Below are positions 22,751 to 33,399 of a DNA stretch of 64,000 nucleotides, in pieces. How positions within the stretch are numbered: the first letter of the stretch is position 1; each line of letters begins with the position of its first letter. The translations under genes were made by a program, and so were the position numbers. The notes under the pieces are model-generated. The model was given only the letters and a program-made list of their open reading frames with translations. It did no database searches and was not told the DNA's origin. The stretch lies in contig NC_035441.2 of assembly GCF_002127325.2 (NCBI RefSeq), positions 153,107,122-153,171,121 of the forward strand. The letters run 5' to 3'. This DNA is from Helianthus annuus (taxonomy: Eukaryota > Streptophyta > Magnoliopsida > Asterales > Asteraceae).

Positions 22751-22796
22751 GGGACCAAAGCGCCCCGCTATGGCCATAGCGCGGCGCTTTGGTCCC
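22751..22796. repeat. family A palindrome, copy 3
   Basis: 46-bp inverted repeat from GGGACCAAAGCGCC to GGCGCTTTGGTCCC with centre CTATGGCCATAG; only one base pair is mismatched across the whole length. Confidence 0.95.
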
Positions 22797-22832
22797 AAAA
22801 CGCTGCGTTATGGGCATAGCGGGGCGTTTTGG
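22795..22832. repeat. family A palindrome, copy 4
   Basis: 38-bp near-palindrome from CCAAAACGCTGCG to GGGGCGTTTTGG with centre TTATGGGCATAG; it abuts copy 3 head to tail, sharing two bases. Confidence 0.9.
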
Positions 22833-23200
22833 TGTTTTTTTAAATTTTTTAAAATTGTATTTAATTAACAAACGGGCCAATAAATAGTCTAAATTTGCCG
22901 TTTTTTCTTTTATACATCATTTTTTAATATATATGGACTATACGGCAAGTTTCGGATCAAATCGGTTACGTGTGATGTCTTATTCCGTTATCTCGTGTCA
23001 TTTAGGTTTGAAATCACAAGTACTCCTGTGAGAAGTGTTATGTGTAACAGCCGCCTACCGTACATGAACATGACTTATTTTTTCATTAATTGCAGTATTA
23101 TGATGTATATTGTCATTTCGGGTCGTACAAGTGCGTATTGAATCCGATTGGGTCGTGTCGGTGACATTCGGTTTTTAACGTGATGTAACGCGTATATTGA
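22833..23200. other. spacer downstream of the Mutator-OTU gene
   Basis: AT-rich, no ORF. Presumed 3' flank of the minus-strand gene; I could not identify a terminal inverted repeat here. Confidence 0.4.
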
Positions 23201-23282
23201 ACAAACACAAACGTGGTTATTATTAAACACATTTAAGATACACAAACACAAACGTGATTATTATTAAACACATTTAAGATAC
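23201..23282. repeat. 41-bp tandem duplication over the stop codon
   Basis: Two adjacent 41-bp copies beginning ACAAACACAAACGTG (23201-23241 and 23242-23282), differing at one base. The second copy contains the stop codon (23276-23274) of the Mutator-OTU gene. Confidence 0.9.
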
Positions 23283-26200
23283 ATCGTGAACATATGGGAT
23301 TGCATTAAGGTCGGGGGCACGATACGTAAGCATTTCGTACGTGTCGATCTGATCCCTGTATAATGTATGCCAGCCTGCTGCGCGCTCTGTTCTGTTCGAT
23401 GTCCAGAGTAGGTTTGGGGGAGGCATTGGATAACAACCTTCAAGCTCTACATGTATGAAATGCCCCTGGTCGACGAACACAACCGCAACTACCAGGTGAG
23501 GTTCCTCAGCTTCGTTTGGGCCGCCCAGCATAGGGAAAATTGTATCGCTCCCACGAATGTCGAAGGTGTGAACAATCACACCGTATCGTTGGGCAATAAG
23601 AAACCCCGTCTCAGGCATCGACATGTAATTTTCGATACCTGCTCGTCCCACCCCCTGAAAATCGATCCGTTTAACCAGCGCATCATAATGTCCTACATTT
23701 TCCGGATCGAAAACCTGCCTCCAAAGCGATTCGTGCATACATAACTCCTTTAGAAGCTGTTCCCGGATCTTCAAATATGAATTTTGTTTCAATCCTAACC
23801 CAACAGCCACCGATCTAAATCCACAATGACCATCTGGTTTCACGTCCTTTATTTTAACGATGTATGGATGGATCACGTTGGGAATCTGAGATGCGTAGTT
23901 GCGGATCGCTATATCCGTCTTAGGACCGAGCTTGATATTCGGGAAATCAGGGTGTAGGTTGAGCGGTTTGGTATTCTTTCCTCTGCAAGAATCTTCGGCT
24001 GATATGTACGAGCTGTGACGGGGAAGATCGTCTGAGGCATCGACCCAAGTTTCTTCTGACGGATTGTAAGAGCTTTGTCTAGCAGCTTCAACCTTTCTTT
24101 CTTCCTGCCTTTTCAATGTTGGTCGACCACGAGTTTTCTTCAGAACAGCAGGAGATTTTTTGTTACTGTTCCCTGGATTGAGGATTTGCTGAAACTTTTC
24201 AAAGAAGCTCCTTTTCACTTGAGGGGGTGTTGGATCGATCTGTTTTTTCAATTTTTCAAATTCCACGTCTACATCAATATCCTCTATTTTATTCCTTGCA
24301 GGCTTGAAGTCAAGCTTCTTCCAAAACACGTCTATGTGTGTGATCCGGATTTGCTGACCTGTGGATGAAAACAAATTAGGTGGCAAAATCATAACGAGAA
24401 AGTTCAAAAATAATAATTACCTTTATTTTCCAACTTTTCCAAACGACAGGCACATGGCAAACCACAGCTGGTAAAAAGTTGGCAACCACAGCTTGCACCG
24501 TAGGCTCTCAACCCGTCTTCCTTACGCTTTAGTTCCATACTCAAAAGCTCAATCGCATATATTGAAACCTTTCTGAGAATATATGCAAGCATGGGCTGCT
24601 TCTTGTGGTGCGTCATCACTTTTCGGAGACTTGTTTCAAAGGTACTTCTAATCTCGGCGTATTGTTTAGCAACAACATGATCAACATACAGTACAAGTTT
24701 ATCCAGTGTGTTGCGATGACTTGGAAAGTGACTTTTTAATGTTGCATGCATGCTCTCAACCCTGTTGGTCGTAGTCTGGCGAAAGTTGATAGTTTGGTTA
24801 ATCCAGCAAGATACAAACTTTTCACGGTACGGATCCAACCAGGATTTCTTCATATAATCATAAACCTCTAAAATTAAAAAACGTAAATAGTCAGTTTTTG
24901 TTATTATATAAAATTTGAACATAATTATGTAAGAAATACTCACGTTCACGGTCAGCTTCTTTCAGCTGTGCTTCAAAGTTTTCCAAGTTATACATGTATA
25001 TTTCCTCGGTCGTGGACTCGCACAATGTCCAAAATGTACGTACGAATTCTTTCCACTCCTTGTCAGAGAATTTCTTCTTGCTGTTCTTATTAATATTTTG
25101 TTGAATATGGAACCGACAAAGATACTTATGCGCTTTTGGAAAAACTTGTTCACACGCGTTCATTAGCGCAAAATCCCTGTCTGTTAAAATCACGCGCGGT
25201 TCCATACATCCTGCCAGCATAGACTTGATCCTCTGCAACACCCATAGGTAGTTCTCTGACTTCTCGGCGGAAATTACAGCACAAGCAGCCGTAAACGATT
25301 TGTTTGTCGACGTCATGCCTACGACCTGAACAAATGGCAGGTTGTACATGTTCGTTTTGTATGTGGCGTCAATCATTAGCACATGCGGGAAGGCACACCA
25401 CATAGTGAATGATTTTTCGTGAACAAAGAAGACGTCTTCAACTTCGTTCGATATCTCATTCGTGCGCATGTAATAAGTGTAATTTTTTTCGATAAGAATG
25501 TTTTCAAGTTTTTGCATCGGAGACTTACCGACATTTTTTTCGGCGTTGATCTTCTGAGCAGCGTTGTGTATATCTTTCGGAATAAGCTTTCTAGCCGGAT
25601 TGTTTTTTGTCAGCGTTCGCCAAATACTTTGGTTGCGAATATCTTGCTCTGCCAACTCCTTAACCAGTTTTTTGTCCTCCGAAGAAAGCCTTCTCGCATA
25701 CGCGTGACCCTCGAAGTTTTCAATAGGAGTGTGGTTATGCTTCGCCTTCGTCACCTCGATCCTCCAAACACTTCCGGATGATTCCGAAAACCCGATCATC
25801 TCGAACGGGCAGCCTATTTTCTTGCTACCCGTTTTCCTCTGTGTAGCTACACTCTTATGCTCCCCACCAAAAGTACATTGAAACCAAATCTTGTAATTCT
25901 CTCCTCTTTTATTCGACCTCTTTGTCACAATGAGGTAACCATTGTCTTTTGCCGTGTCTTGTACCCAACGCACCAACTCTTTACGTGACGAAAAGGTCTG
26001 CGTTGTATCAAACGAAAATGTAACCGGGTAACAACCTTCCTCGTCAACAGACACATCCTCCGGCTCACCATCGTCACCGAGATTCGAATAGACTTGATGT
26101 TCAAAGCTCTGTTCACAACCGTAACTCTGGTTTGGATAACACTCCTGCTGTACAAAGCTTTGCTCGCCACCGTAACCGAAATTCGAATAACCTTGTTGAC

Positions 26201-26486
26201 AACCGTAACTTTCGTTTGGATAACACTCCTGCTGTACAAAGCTATACTCGCCACCGTAACCGAAATTCGAATAACCTTGTTGTGCGTAAGGGTCCTCCAC
26301 AGGGGTATTCAAATCCAGCTGCACCGTGTTATCACGATAACGAATGCCAGATACAACCTCTGTCTCCCTCAAGTTGGACGACACCGGTTTCTCAAACGAG
26401 TCAGAAATAGCGGTCCCCTCGTAAGAATCAGGAACAACCGACTCGTCAGAATAATCACCGAAAAGATAGTTACTGAACCACGACAT
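23274..26486 (-). CDS. Mutator-like transposase with C-terminal OTU protease domain
   Basis: Three exons: 26486-24944, 24867-24421 and 24358-23274. Both introns are short and GT-AG, and both joins keep frame, giving 1024 codons without a stop. Residues 70-125 hold a duplicated Tyr/Gln/Gly-rich segment (QQGYSNFGYGGE). Residues 155-260 resemble the FAR1/MULE zinc-binding region (Cys204, Cys226, KHNHTP). The transposase core follows with Asp373 in MIDATYKTN, Asp436 in LTDRDFALM and Glu552 in TNRVESMHATLK. A SWIM-type Cys cluster CGCQLFTSCGLPCAC sits near residue 645, with Cys where His is usual. An AT-hook-like RGRPTLKRQ lies near 740. The OTU domain is at about 825-975, with Asp839/Cys842 in PDGHCGF and His966 in HFIHVELEG. 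MULE transposases mobilise DNA; the OTU part should cleave ubiquitin-like conjugates, but its role in transposition is inference. GC-rich palindromes lie on both sides. I could not find the element's TIRs. Confidence 0.88.
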
Positions 26487-26593
26487 CGTTTTTTCAAAAA
26501 ATTTAACTAATAGAGCAAAGAAGATCGACAGAAAACAATTCGAGTGATGAATCTGTTGTCTAGCCAGTGATTTAAAGCCAGAATTTGGGATCG

Positions 26594-26627
26594 AAGCGCC
26601 GCGCTATGGCCAAAGCGCGGCGCTTAG
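26594..26627. repeat. family A palindrome, copy 5
   Basis: AAGCGCCGCGCTATGGCC followed by AAAGCGCGGCGCTTA; arms pair perfectly apart from the centre. It lies about 110 bp upstream of the Mutator-OTU start codon. Confidence 0.9.
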
Positions 26628-26717
26628 GGTTCACGGGACGACTGAAACCTAGGAAGCTTTATGTCTGTCAGTCTGTCACTCAGTCAGTCATTCGAAACCT
26701 CGTATCACCTTTTGTCG

Positions 26718-26757
26718 CCCTAAGCGCCGCGCTATGGCCAAAGCGGAGCGCTTAGGG
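26718..26757. repeat. family A palindrome, copy 6
   Basis: 40-bp inverted repeat from CCCTAAGCGCCGCGC to GCGGAGCGCTTAGGG around TATGGCCAAA. The arms are extended by CCCT/AGGG, different from the CCAAA extension of copies 1-4. Confidence 0.9.
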
Positions 26758-26759
26758 GT

Positions 26760-27166
26760 GTGAAAATTATTTTGGCTGTGTGTGATTAGCATGATTTTTT
26801 TTTATAGTAGTCCCCTTTTGATGTTTTTCCTTTTTTTTTATTTTTTTGTTTTCAGCATTTGATCTTTTATTTATTTTTTAATTTCATGTTATGTTTAGAT
26901 ACCTTTTTTTCTAATTAATAATTCAGAACAAAGTAAAGTTTCACCATTACTTAAACAGTCGAAACTAATAAACCTTGTTGGAATACAATCACACATCATA
27001 TGTAAACATCAAAATAGTTATATTCAATGTATCGGCGTACTAGAAATTTGATTTTAGTGATGTAAAATCAATGATGGACTCGTCTGTAACCAACAACCAA
27101 TGTTTTTATAACTAGAGGCCAAAATCAAGAACATGATGCCCTCATAATTAGTCAGAAGAATTAAAT
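26760..27166. other. intergenic, no gene seen
   Basis: T-rich then AT-rich, without coding frames. It ends in a TTCTATTCTATTCTA run that may contain the 5' end of the following Helitron. Confidence 0.5.
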
Positions 27167-27212
27167 TCTATTCTATTCTATTCTAACTACTACAAATACC
27201 AAATGGGGAATA

Positions 27213-27234
27213 GTGCCAGGCAGCTGCCTGGCAC
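27213..27234. repeat. 22-bp perfect palindrome
   Basis: GTGCCAGGCAG followed by its exact reverse complement CTGCCTGGCAC. The symmetry continues imperfectly outward (CCAAATGGGG on the left, TCCCCCATTGG on the right). A diverged second copy is at 27622-27643. Confidence 0.95.
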
Positions 27235-27606
27235 TCCCCCATTGGCCCAACCTAATTTTCAATTAATTTTATTTCCAGTTAAAATTACGCTTTCGTCCTT
27301 TGTTTAAAATTACCGTTATGCCCCCAGCTCAAAATAAAATTATAGTCTTGCCCCTAGCTCAAAATTACGCTTTTGCCATCGGGTTAAAACCTAACTTTTA
27401 CTTTTGTTCCCAGTTTAAAATTACGGTTTCGCCATCCGTTTAAAATTACGTTTTCCCCTGCTAAAAATAAAATGTTGTTTTTCCCTCTAGCTAAAAATTA
27501 CGAATCTGCTCTCAGCTCAAAATTACGCTTTTGCCCACCGTTCAAAATGAAAATATGTTTTTCCGCCAGCTAAAAATTATGATTTTCCTCTCAGTTTAAA
27601 ATTTAC

Positions 27607-28070
27607 CCAAATGGGGGAATAGTGTCAGCCAGCTGCCTGGCACTTCCTCATTGGACCAACCTATTTTTAAATTACTTTTATTCCCAGTTTAAAATTACGC
27701 TTTCCTCCTTTGTTTAAAATTACCTTTTTGCCCCCAGTTCAAAATAAAATTATACTCTTGCCCCTAGCTCAAAATTACACTTTTGCCCTTGATTGAAAAC
27801 CTAACTTTTACTTTTGTTCCCAGTTTAAAATTACGGTTTCGCCCTTTGTTTAAAATTACGTTTCCCCACCCCCCCCCCCCCAGCTAAAAATAAAATGTTG
27901 TTTTCCCCTCTAGCTCAAAATTACGCTTTTCCCCACCGTTCAAAATGAAAATATGTTTTTACCCCTAGCTAAAAATTATGATTTTGCTCTCAGTTTAAAA
28001 TTATGATTTCGCCTCCGGTTCAAAATATATTTATGATTTTGCCCTCTGTACAGCCATACAGAGAGAGGCC
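27607..28070. repeat. second copy of a roughly 400-bp unit with internal 28-bp repeats
   Basis: Starts AAATGGGGGAATAGTGTCAG and follows the same order of AAAATTACG-containing short repeats as 27203-27606. Within each unit the short repeat recurs with the word GCCCCTAGCTCAAAATTACG and variants. Confidence 0.8.
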
Positions 28071-28280
28071 CAAAATTACGGTCATATCATCGTTTTTTTC
28101 CCCATAGCAAAATTATAGTAGTCTTTTTGTAATTGATTAAGAATTATTCGGCCATCGCCCCGCAACGCGGGCGGGGCATCTACTAGTTGGTACACAAAAT
28201 TCAAATACTATATTCTTCTATATATTAAAAACTGAAGCATTTGAACAGTAATAATAATAATATAATAAGTATATTAACAC

Positions 28281-28450
28281 TATGGGGTATGGGGTGAGGG
28301 TTGGGGCGTGGGTTGGGTACAGATACCCAAGTCACCATCTCGAGTGAGCTTGGGTTTCGGCGTGGCCTCTTGGGCGGGGCTACAAGCATGACATGACGGG
28401 ATCGCATTGGCCAAGATTTCTAGCCGTTTGGGTTAGCCGTTGGCCAACGC
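28281..28450. mobile_element. truncated Tourist-like MITE
   Basis: CTATGGGGTATGGGGTGAGG and GGGGCGTGGGTTGGG match the left half of the MITE at 15708-15992; the right terminus is missing. Confidence 0.6.
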
Positions 28451-28479
28451 CTATGTTTATAAAAAAAAGGAATGAGTAA

Positions 28480-29150
28480 ATGGTATCGGGTGTCGGTACC
28501 GGTTACAAATTTACCAAACCGGAGGTTCGACACCGGCATTTATCGGTTTTTACCCTCAAATACCGGTGTCGTACCAGTACCGACCATATCGAGCCGTACC
28601 GTACCATGTATATTCGGTACCGGTACCCACTTTTGGGGATTTCAGTAACGGTATTTTCGGTACCGGTTGGTACCGAGCTAATCAACCCTGTAGCAGCGTA
28701 GCAATGCAAGTAATTGCACCTTTTAGATTATTTTTCATACACACAGTAAGTAAACTGTATTTTGTTTGAATGAGGTTTTATATACACAACAACTTATTTT
28801 GCTTTATTTTTTGTCTTTTTCTGTAATGCATGAATTGTAACATGTAAAATTAACTTGGATATTTAGATTATTGATGAACAAATCATATCAAATCCTATAA
28901 TCAAACCAGTATCGTATCGGTACCAAATTTACTATAGCAAATCATTTTCGGTACCAATTCGGTACCCACCTTTTGGCGTTTTCAGAATCGTTACTTTCGG
29001 TTCGACACCGGTCTAGCGCCATACCTGTATTTATTGATTTTTACCTTCAAATACCATACTGTATTGTACCGAGCATTTTCAGTGCCGGTACCTAATTTCG
29101 ATGATTTTCCGGATCGGTACCTTCGGTGCCGTTACCGGTACCGAGCTCAT
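28480..29150. repeat. GGTACC-rich blocks related to 11505-11723
   Basis: 28480-28690 is a diverged reverse-complement relative of the 11505 element (shared GTACCGGTACCCACTTTTG and TTTTTACCCTCAAATACCGG words). 28905-29150 is a further diverged copy. No clean TSD. Confidence 0.6.
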
Positions 29151-29521
29151 CCATATTTTAACGTGTTAGCACCGTAATAACTGAACTGAAAACAACCGAA
29201 TTTCCAACGTGTAGGACATGTGGGTCCTATTATTATATATTAGATTATTTAAAATCGCTTTTTTTAGGACGGAGTAGCTATCATTTTCACGACATTTTTA
29301 TTTATGTTTTGACATTTGGTATCTGCTTACCGTTACGGACACGCGTTTTGCAGTCATTGGGTCCCCGCCGCAACGTGCGGGCGAAAAATAACTAGTTGAA
29401 TTAAAAGTTTAATACAACACTATTTTGCAATGTTACATATTTAAAAAAATAAAATAAACATGTTTCTAAAGAAAAACAGAAGCTAAAAGCATTTTGTTAA
29501 AAGATATAAATTTTAACTATT

Positions 29522-29852
29522 GACTAAATTGCCAAAAGCGTCCTGAGGTTTGTGTGTATTTGTCATTTTCATCCAAAACATTTTTTGTGTACCATATAGT
29601 CCTTCACTTTTATGATTTTTTGCCATTTTCATCCAAACGTCTGACTTTTTTTTTTTTTACCAAAATCGCCCCTGAGATTTGGGATTTTTTGCCATTTCAT
29701 CCAAATGTTTGATAGAAAAATAAAGCAAATTAGATATGTGGATTAAAATTCCAAAAAATCCCAAAAGTGAATAACTATATTGTATAAAAAAGTTGTTTTG
29801 TATGAAAATGACAACAAGCCTAAACCGTAGGAACGATTTTGGCAATTTACTC
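29522..29852. mobile_element. short Mutator-type MITE, TSD TTAWCTATT
   Basis: The ends GACTAAATTGCCAAAA and TTTTGGCAATTTACTC are imperfect inverted repeats. 9-bp duplications TTAACTATT (29513-29521) and TTATCTATT (29853-29861) differ at one base. 331 bp, no coding capacity. A 9-bp TSD is the Mutator hallmark. Confidence 0.65.
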
Positions 29853-29861
29853 TTATCTATT

Positions 29862-30187
29862 TGAAATGGTAATACGTTTATTTACTGCGAATGAACATTA
29901 ATATTTCACTAGTTTAGAAAACTTTTGCATATAAACAAATATGTAGAAGCCGTTGAAATAAAAAAGAATTGTGAGAATATTTTTTTTTAATTTTTTTCTA
30001 ACTGTTTTTTATACTTTTTGTTTTTATTAAATAAAACAGTATTTACATGCATTTATACGTAAAAACTTAAAAAAACACTAGGTAAAAATAATTTATTACA
30101 TGTAGAAAAGATTTTTTTTTATTTTTACATCTTTTACCCATGGTTCTCCATTTTCCACTTTTTTCGTGATTTTCCAATAAACTTACC

Positions 30188-30237
<50 letters not shown>

Positions 30238-32217
30238 TGAATTCATTAACGAACCACAACAAAAAGTCGGAAACCAAGGAACCACTAGCTTTACATGCAA
30301 AAATTAATAAAAAAAATAATTATTTCCTCAAAAATATCATTTTACATAGTTTTTCAGCGCTTATGCCCAAACTGTCTATATAGAGGGTTCTGTCAAGTCT
30401 ACAACTTGGTTGTCATTGCTACCGCCACCTACAACCCTTTCCACCTATTTGTTACTCCATGGATGATGTGTAATGGAGCTAGGTCCCACCTTCCTGGCTA
30501 TAAATACAAGTCCATTGGTGCTTAAATCTGCATCTCGTTCTCTAATTTCACTCCTTGACTATCTTGTGATTCAATAGTCTTTTGAGCCTTTTGTAATCGC
30601 CAAATTTCGACCTCATTTCAGTATAATCAAAGTCCCTGAGCTTTTGGTAAGTTTTCTAACTACCCCTCATTAGTTAACTGCATTTAATTCGATAGAATTT
30701 GCCTCTGATTTCGTCAATTGTGTTCATTTAAAGTTTTTACTTTGACTTTGTCGTTTCAGGTTGCAAAACCCTTTTGTTTTCCAATTCCTCACACCCCAAT
30801 TTGTGTAATTAGCCATTACATCAAGTTTGACAACTTAAGTTAGTATTTTGTTAATTTTGTCGAACCAAAAGTTTTAATATTATTTCAAACTTTGAGTAAC
30901 GAACCAGAAAGCAATGCCATGTTGCCCTTTTACGATCCATAACACCAAGCCTTGACCAGGTTGACCTAAATTGCGTTCGTAATAGGGTTAGCTTGACCAC
31001 ATTTATGCGATTTTGGTAACTGACTGTAAGGTCCAACCTTGGCCAACCTACAAGGTCCAAAAGAAGTCTTAAATCAATATGAGACCAGTTGGGTAATGGG
31101 CTGTTAAACATGACATGTGTTACCTCTACAGTTTGTAAGACCTACTGTTGTCCATCTAACTAGAACGTTTAATATAGTTTATGCAGTTTACCAAACTTGA
31201 TGTTACCTACTCTGGTCTTAACAACATTAACGAGCAGGTCTTAACAACATTAACCAACGATAACCACTATGTGACTATAAAACAACTTAGTATTCACACT
31301 GTACGAGCTAGTAGAAGTATGATTTTTTATCTTCGGGATAGCAGGATAACAGGTAAATATATTTAACTAATTTACGTAAACCTTAGATGCTAGCAAAAAA
31401 CCGTTGATTTTTTTATTAGCCAGTGTTGCATGTTTAAACATGCTTAGCGATGTGACCAATAACACATCGAACCAATTTATGATCATACACTCGTCCATGT
31501 TATATTCGATGCTAATGCCAAAAACGCATAGTGTAGGCATATAGTGGCAGTAGTAGGGATGTGTGTGACTGGTAGATCTAGCATTAAGTCTAGACTCAAA
31601 TCTGTGACAAGTTTTAAGTATGGTAAATCAAGATACTTATCTTATGATTGTTTCATAAGTGTTTTCTAAACATGTTTGTTGGTCGTATTTACTAGTGAAA
31701 GCTGACACATTTTAAAATTTGACTTACAGGTGCCGATCCTTAGAGGTAGGCTAGGTGGGTTTGGTTGAACGCCTTGGAATTTGTAACTCTGAGGACGAAG
31801 GTCTTTGACGTTGCCAAGTCCTTTTTGATATTTTGGTCCACCTTTTGATGCCATATATGGTTTATATGATTAAGATCATTTTTGGAGCAAGGGATAAGTA
31901 CGCACAGGATTGTAGGATTGTAAAGGGACTCGACTTGAACATAGGGATGAGACACACAAGGAAACACACACAAAGACACTATATTCTTCTTATTCAAATG
32001 AGAACTACAAACTCTTTATAAGGATAATCCATTGGGTATTTGTAGGTCACCGCAAAGAACCGGTAGCTCCTAAATAACTGGCACCACTTCTTCTAATTCT
32101 ACAAATTTTGACTTTCTATAATATTTTAGTTTTACATATTATTTCGACTTCTAAATTACATAAAGCTTCTCCATTAAAACTAATTTAACACCTTTGGGTT
32201 ATGCACCATATATTAGT
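29862..32217. other. intergenic, no gene called
   Basis: Contains a pure (TA)n run at about 30190-30233. A TATA-like GGCTATAAATACAAG near 30500 could be a promoter of an LTR or lost gene, but no coding sequence follows. Short frames at 30851-31111 and 31740-31997 show no recognisable protein content. Confidence 0.5.
30190..30233. repeat. (TA)n microsatellite
   Basis: Uninterrupted AT/TA repeat of about 44 bases. Confidence 0.9.
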
Positions 32218-32500
32218 TTAATATTAGGGTAAATTACTTTTTGAGTCCCTGTGTTTTAGTGGTTTTAACTAGTTGAGTCCAAAAGCAAAAAGTTTAACGA
32301 CCTGAGTCCCTATAAGCATTTCCTTTAACCAATTGATTCCAATTTTGTAACACCATCCATCTAATATGTTAACTACAAGGGCAATTTAGTCATTTACACA
32401 TAAAGTACAAGTGTCTATGCATAAGGTACTCTTTCACCTTTTTATATATATTGATACTCACAATGATAAAAAAAAACTGTAGTCTCTCTCTCTCTCATCC

Positions 32501-32605
32501 AGCCCTACTTGCTGCATCCAGTCCGCCGTCCCTTTCAACTCCGGCGAGGCCATACTCGGCCGCCACCTCGCTCGCCGCCTCGTCCAGATCGGAGTCGCCG
32601 ACGTG
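32501..32605 (+). pseudogene. captured pyruvate decarboxylase fragment
   Basis: The plus-strand frame reads QSAVPFNSGEAILGRHLARR then LVQIGVADV. This is the start of the thiamine-diphosphate-binding N-terminal domain of plant pyruvate decarboxylase, where GRHLARRLVQIG followed by DVFSVPGDFN is highly conserved. The match stops at ADV; the next bases belong to the neighbouring PHD fragment on the other strand. About 35 codons remain, so no enzyme is encoded. The intact enzyme converts pyruvate to acetaldehyde. Confidence 0.8.
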
Positions 32606-32926
32606 TTAATTTGGAATGGTTTTCCGATTAGATGAGCAAGAAGGGCAGAACCATGAGTCGATTGGAACAGAGGCAAGGATAGGTCTGAGGCAAAACAAGT
32701 GAAACCCTCGGTCACATTGGTCACATAAAAGGAGCTCCGATCCGAAATCACCTGACCCGCATTGTTCGCATCTTGTGTCGTCGTAGTCTTGTTTCTTGGA
32801 TTTGGATTTGGAAGCTTCACTCCTCCGTCTAGCTACAACTCTAAGATTTAATGGGTCATGACAATCTAGAAACAAGGATGTGTATTGAGGCAAAAGGAGG
32901 GCTGGTGCAGAGGAGGTGGGTGCCAA
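32606..32926 (-). pseudogene. captured PHD-finger fragment of an ATXR5/6-like gene
   Basis: The minus-strand frame of 106 codons starts at 32926 and contains a full PHD zinc finger: CEQCGSGD, LLLCDQCDRGFHLFCLRP, and a closing CPSC. All eight Zn ligands (Cys4-His-Cys3) are in place. The combination CGSGD, CDRGFHxxCLRP and VPIDSWFCPSCS is characteristic of plant ATXR5/ATXR6, histone H3K27 monomethyltransferases. The SET domain is absent and the frame ends at NRKTIPN-stop where it meets the pyruvate decarboxylase fragment. It sits inside a Pack-MULE, so it is a captured exon, though the finger itself could fold if expressed. Confidence 0.8.
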
Positions 32927-33344
32927 GTCAAGGAACAGATGTCAAAAGTCAAATGGCTGAAGACAAAGTTTCATGTTATTAATGACATAGTGAAACAAAA
33001 AAGGTATCGAATGTCGATGTTATTAATTCAAATTATAGGGCTTTATGAATCAGGATTGATTATTGTTTTTTTATGTTGATGCATAATTGGGAAGATGTGG
33101 TGTTCTGTATTTGGTTGAATGTTGTTGATTAATGACAGGATAGTGATGGTTGAATCAAGTCAAACGATCCCCGCAAACGCCTGGTGAAGCCAAAAAGAGC
33201 AATAATGAAGAGCAATAATGGAGGTGCAGTGATGATGGTGGTGGTGCGTTGGTGCAGCTGCAATGTTGATGTTGCGGCGACGGCGGTGGTGGTGGTGGTG
33301 GTGTGGTTGAGAGAGATAAGGAAGAGAGTGTGTGTTCAGTGTAA

Positions 33345-33345
<1 letters not shown>

Positions 33346-33399
<54 letters not shown>
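33346..33399. repeat. (TAA)n microsatellite
   Basis: About 18 trinucleotide units inside the Pack-MULE, preceded by a GGTGGT run near 33285-33300. Confidence 0.9.

Larger units (their letters stand above)
27167..28186 (+). mobile_element. Helitron (3' end clear, 5' end approximate)
   Basis: The right end has the Helitron signature: a GC hairpin (GCCCCGC / GCGGGGC, 28157-28177) followed after a few bases by CTAG (28183-28186) and then T. The 5' end is placed in the TCTATTCTATTCTAACTACT stretch by analogy and is uncertain. The body consists of two units of about 400 bp (from about 27203 and 27607), each headed by a palindrome and built from roughly 28-bp repeats around GCCCCTAGCTCAAAATTACG. 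No Rep/helicase, so non-autonomous. Confidence 0.65.
28209..29395 (+). mobile_element. second Helitron, directly following the first
   Basis: The left end TCTTCTATATATTAAAAACT resembles plant Helitron 5' termini (TC start, TATATTAAAA). The right end has hairpin CCCGC / GCGGG (29364-29381) followed by CTAG (29392-29395) and T. It contains a truncated Tourist-like fragment (from 28281) and two GGTACC-rich blocks. No Rep/helicase ORF. The exact first base is uncertain. Confidence 0.65.

Noticed and set aside
24404..24949. Separate protein starting MNVSISYIIMF
   Set aside because: The N-terminus is translated intron; the frame is exon 2 of the Mutator-OTU gene.
24075..26510. Several plus-strand ORFs of 90-138 codons
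   Set aside because: Antisense shadows of the Mutator-OTU exons.
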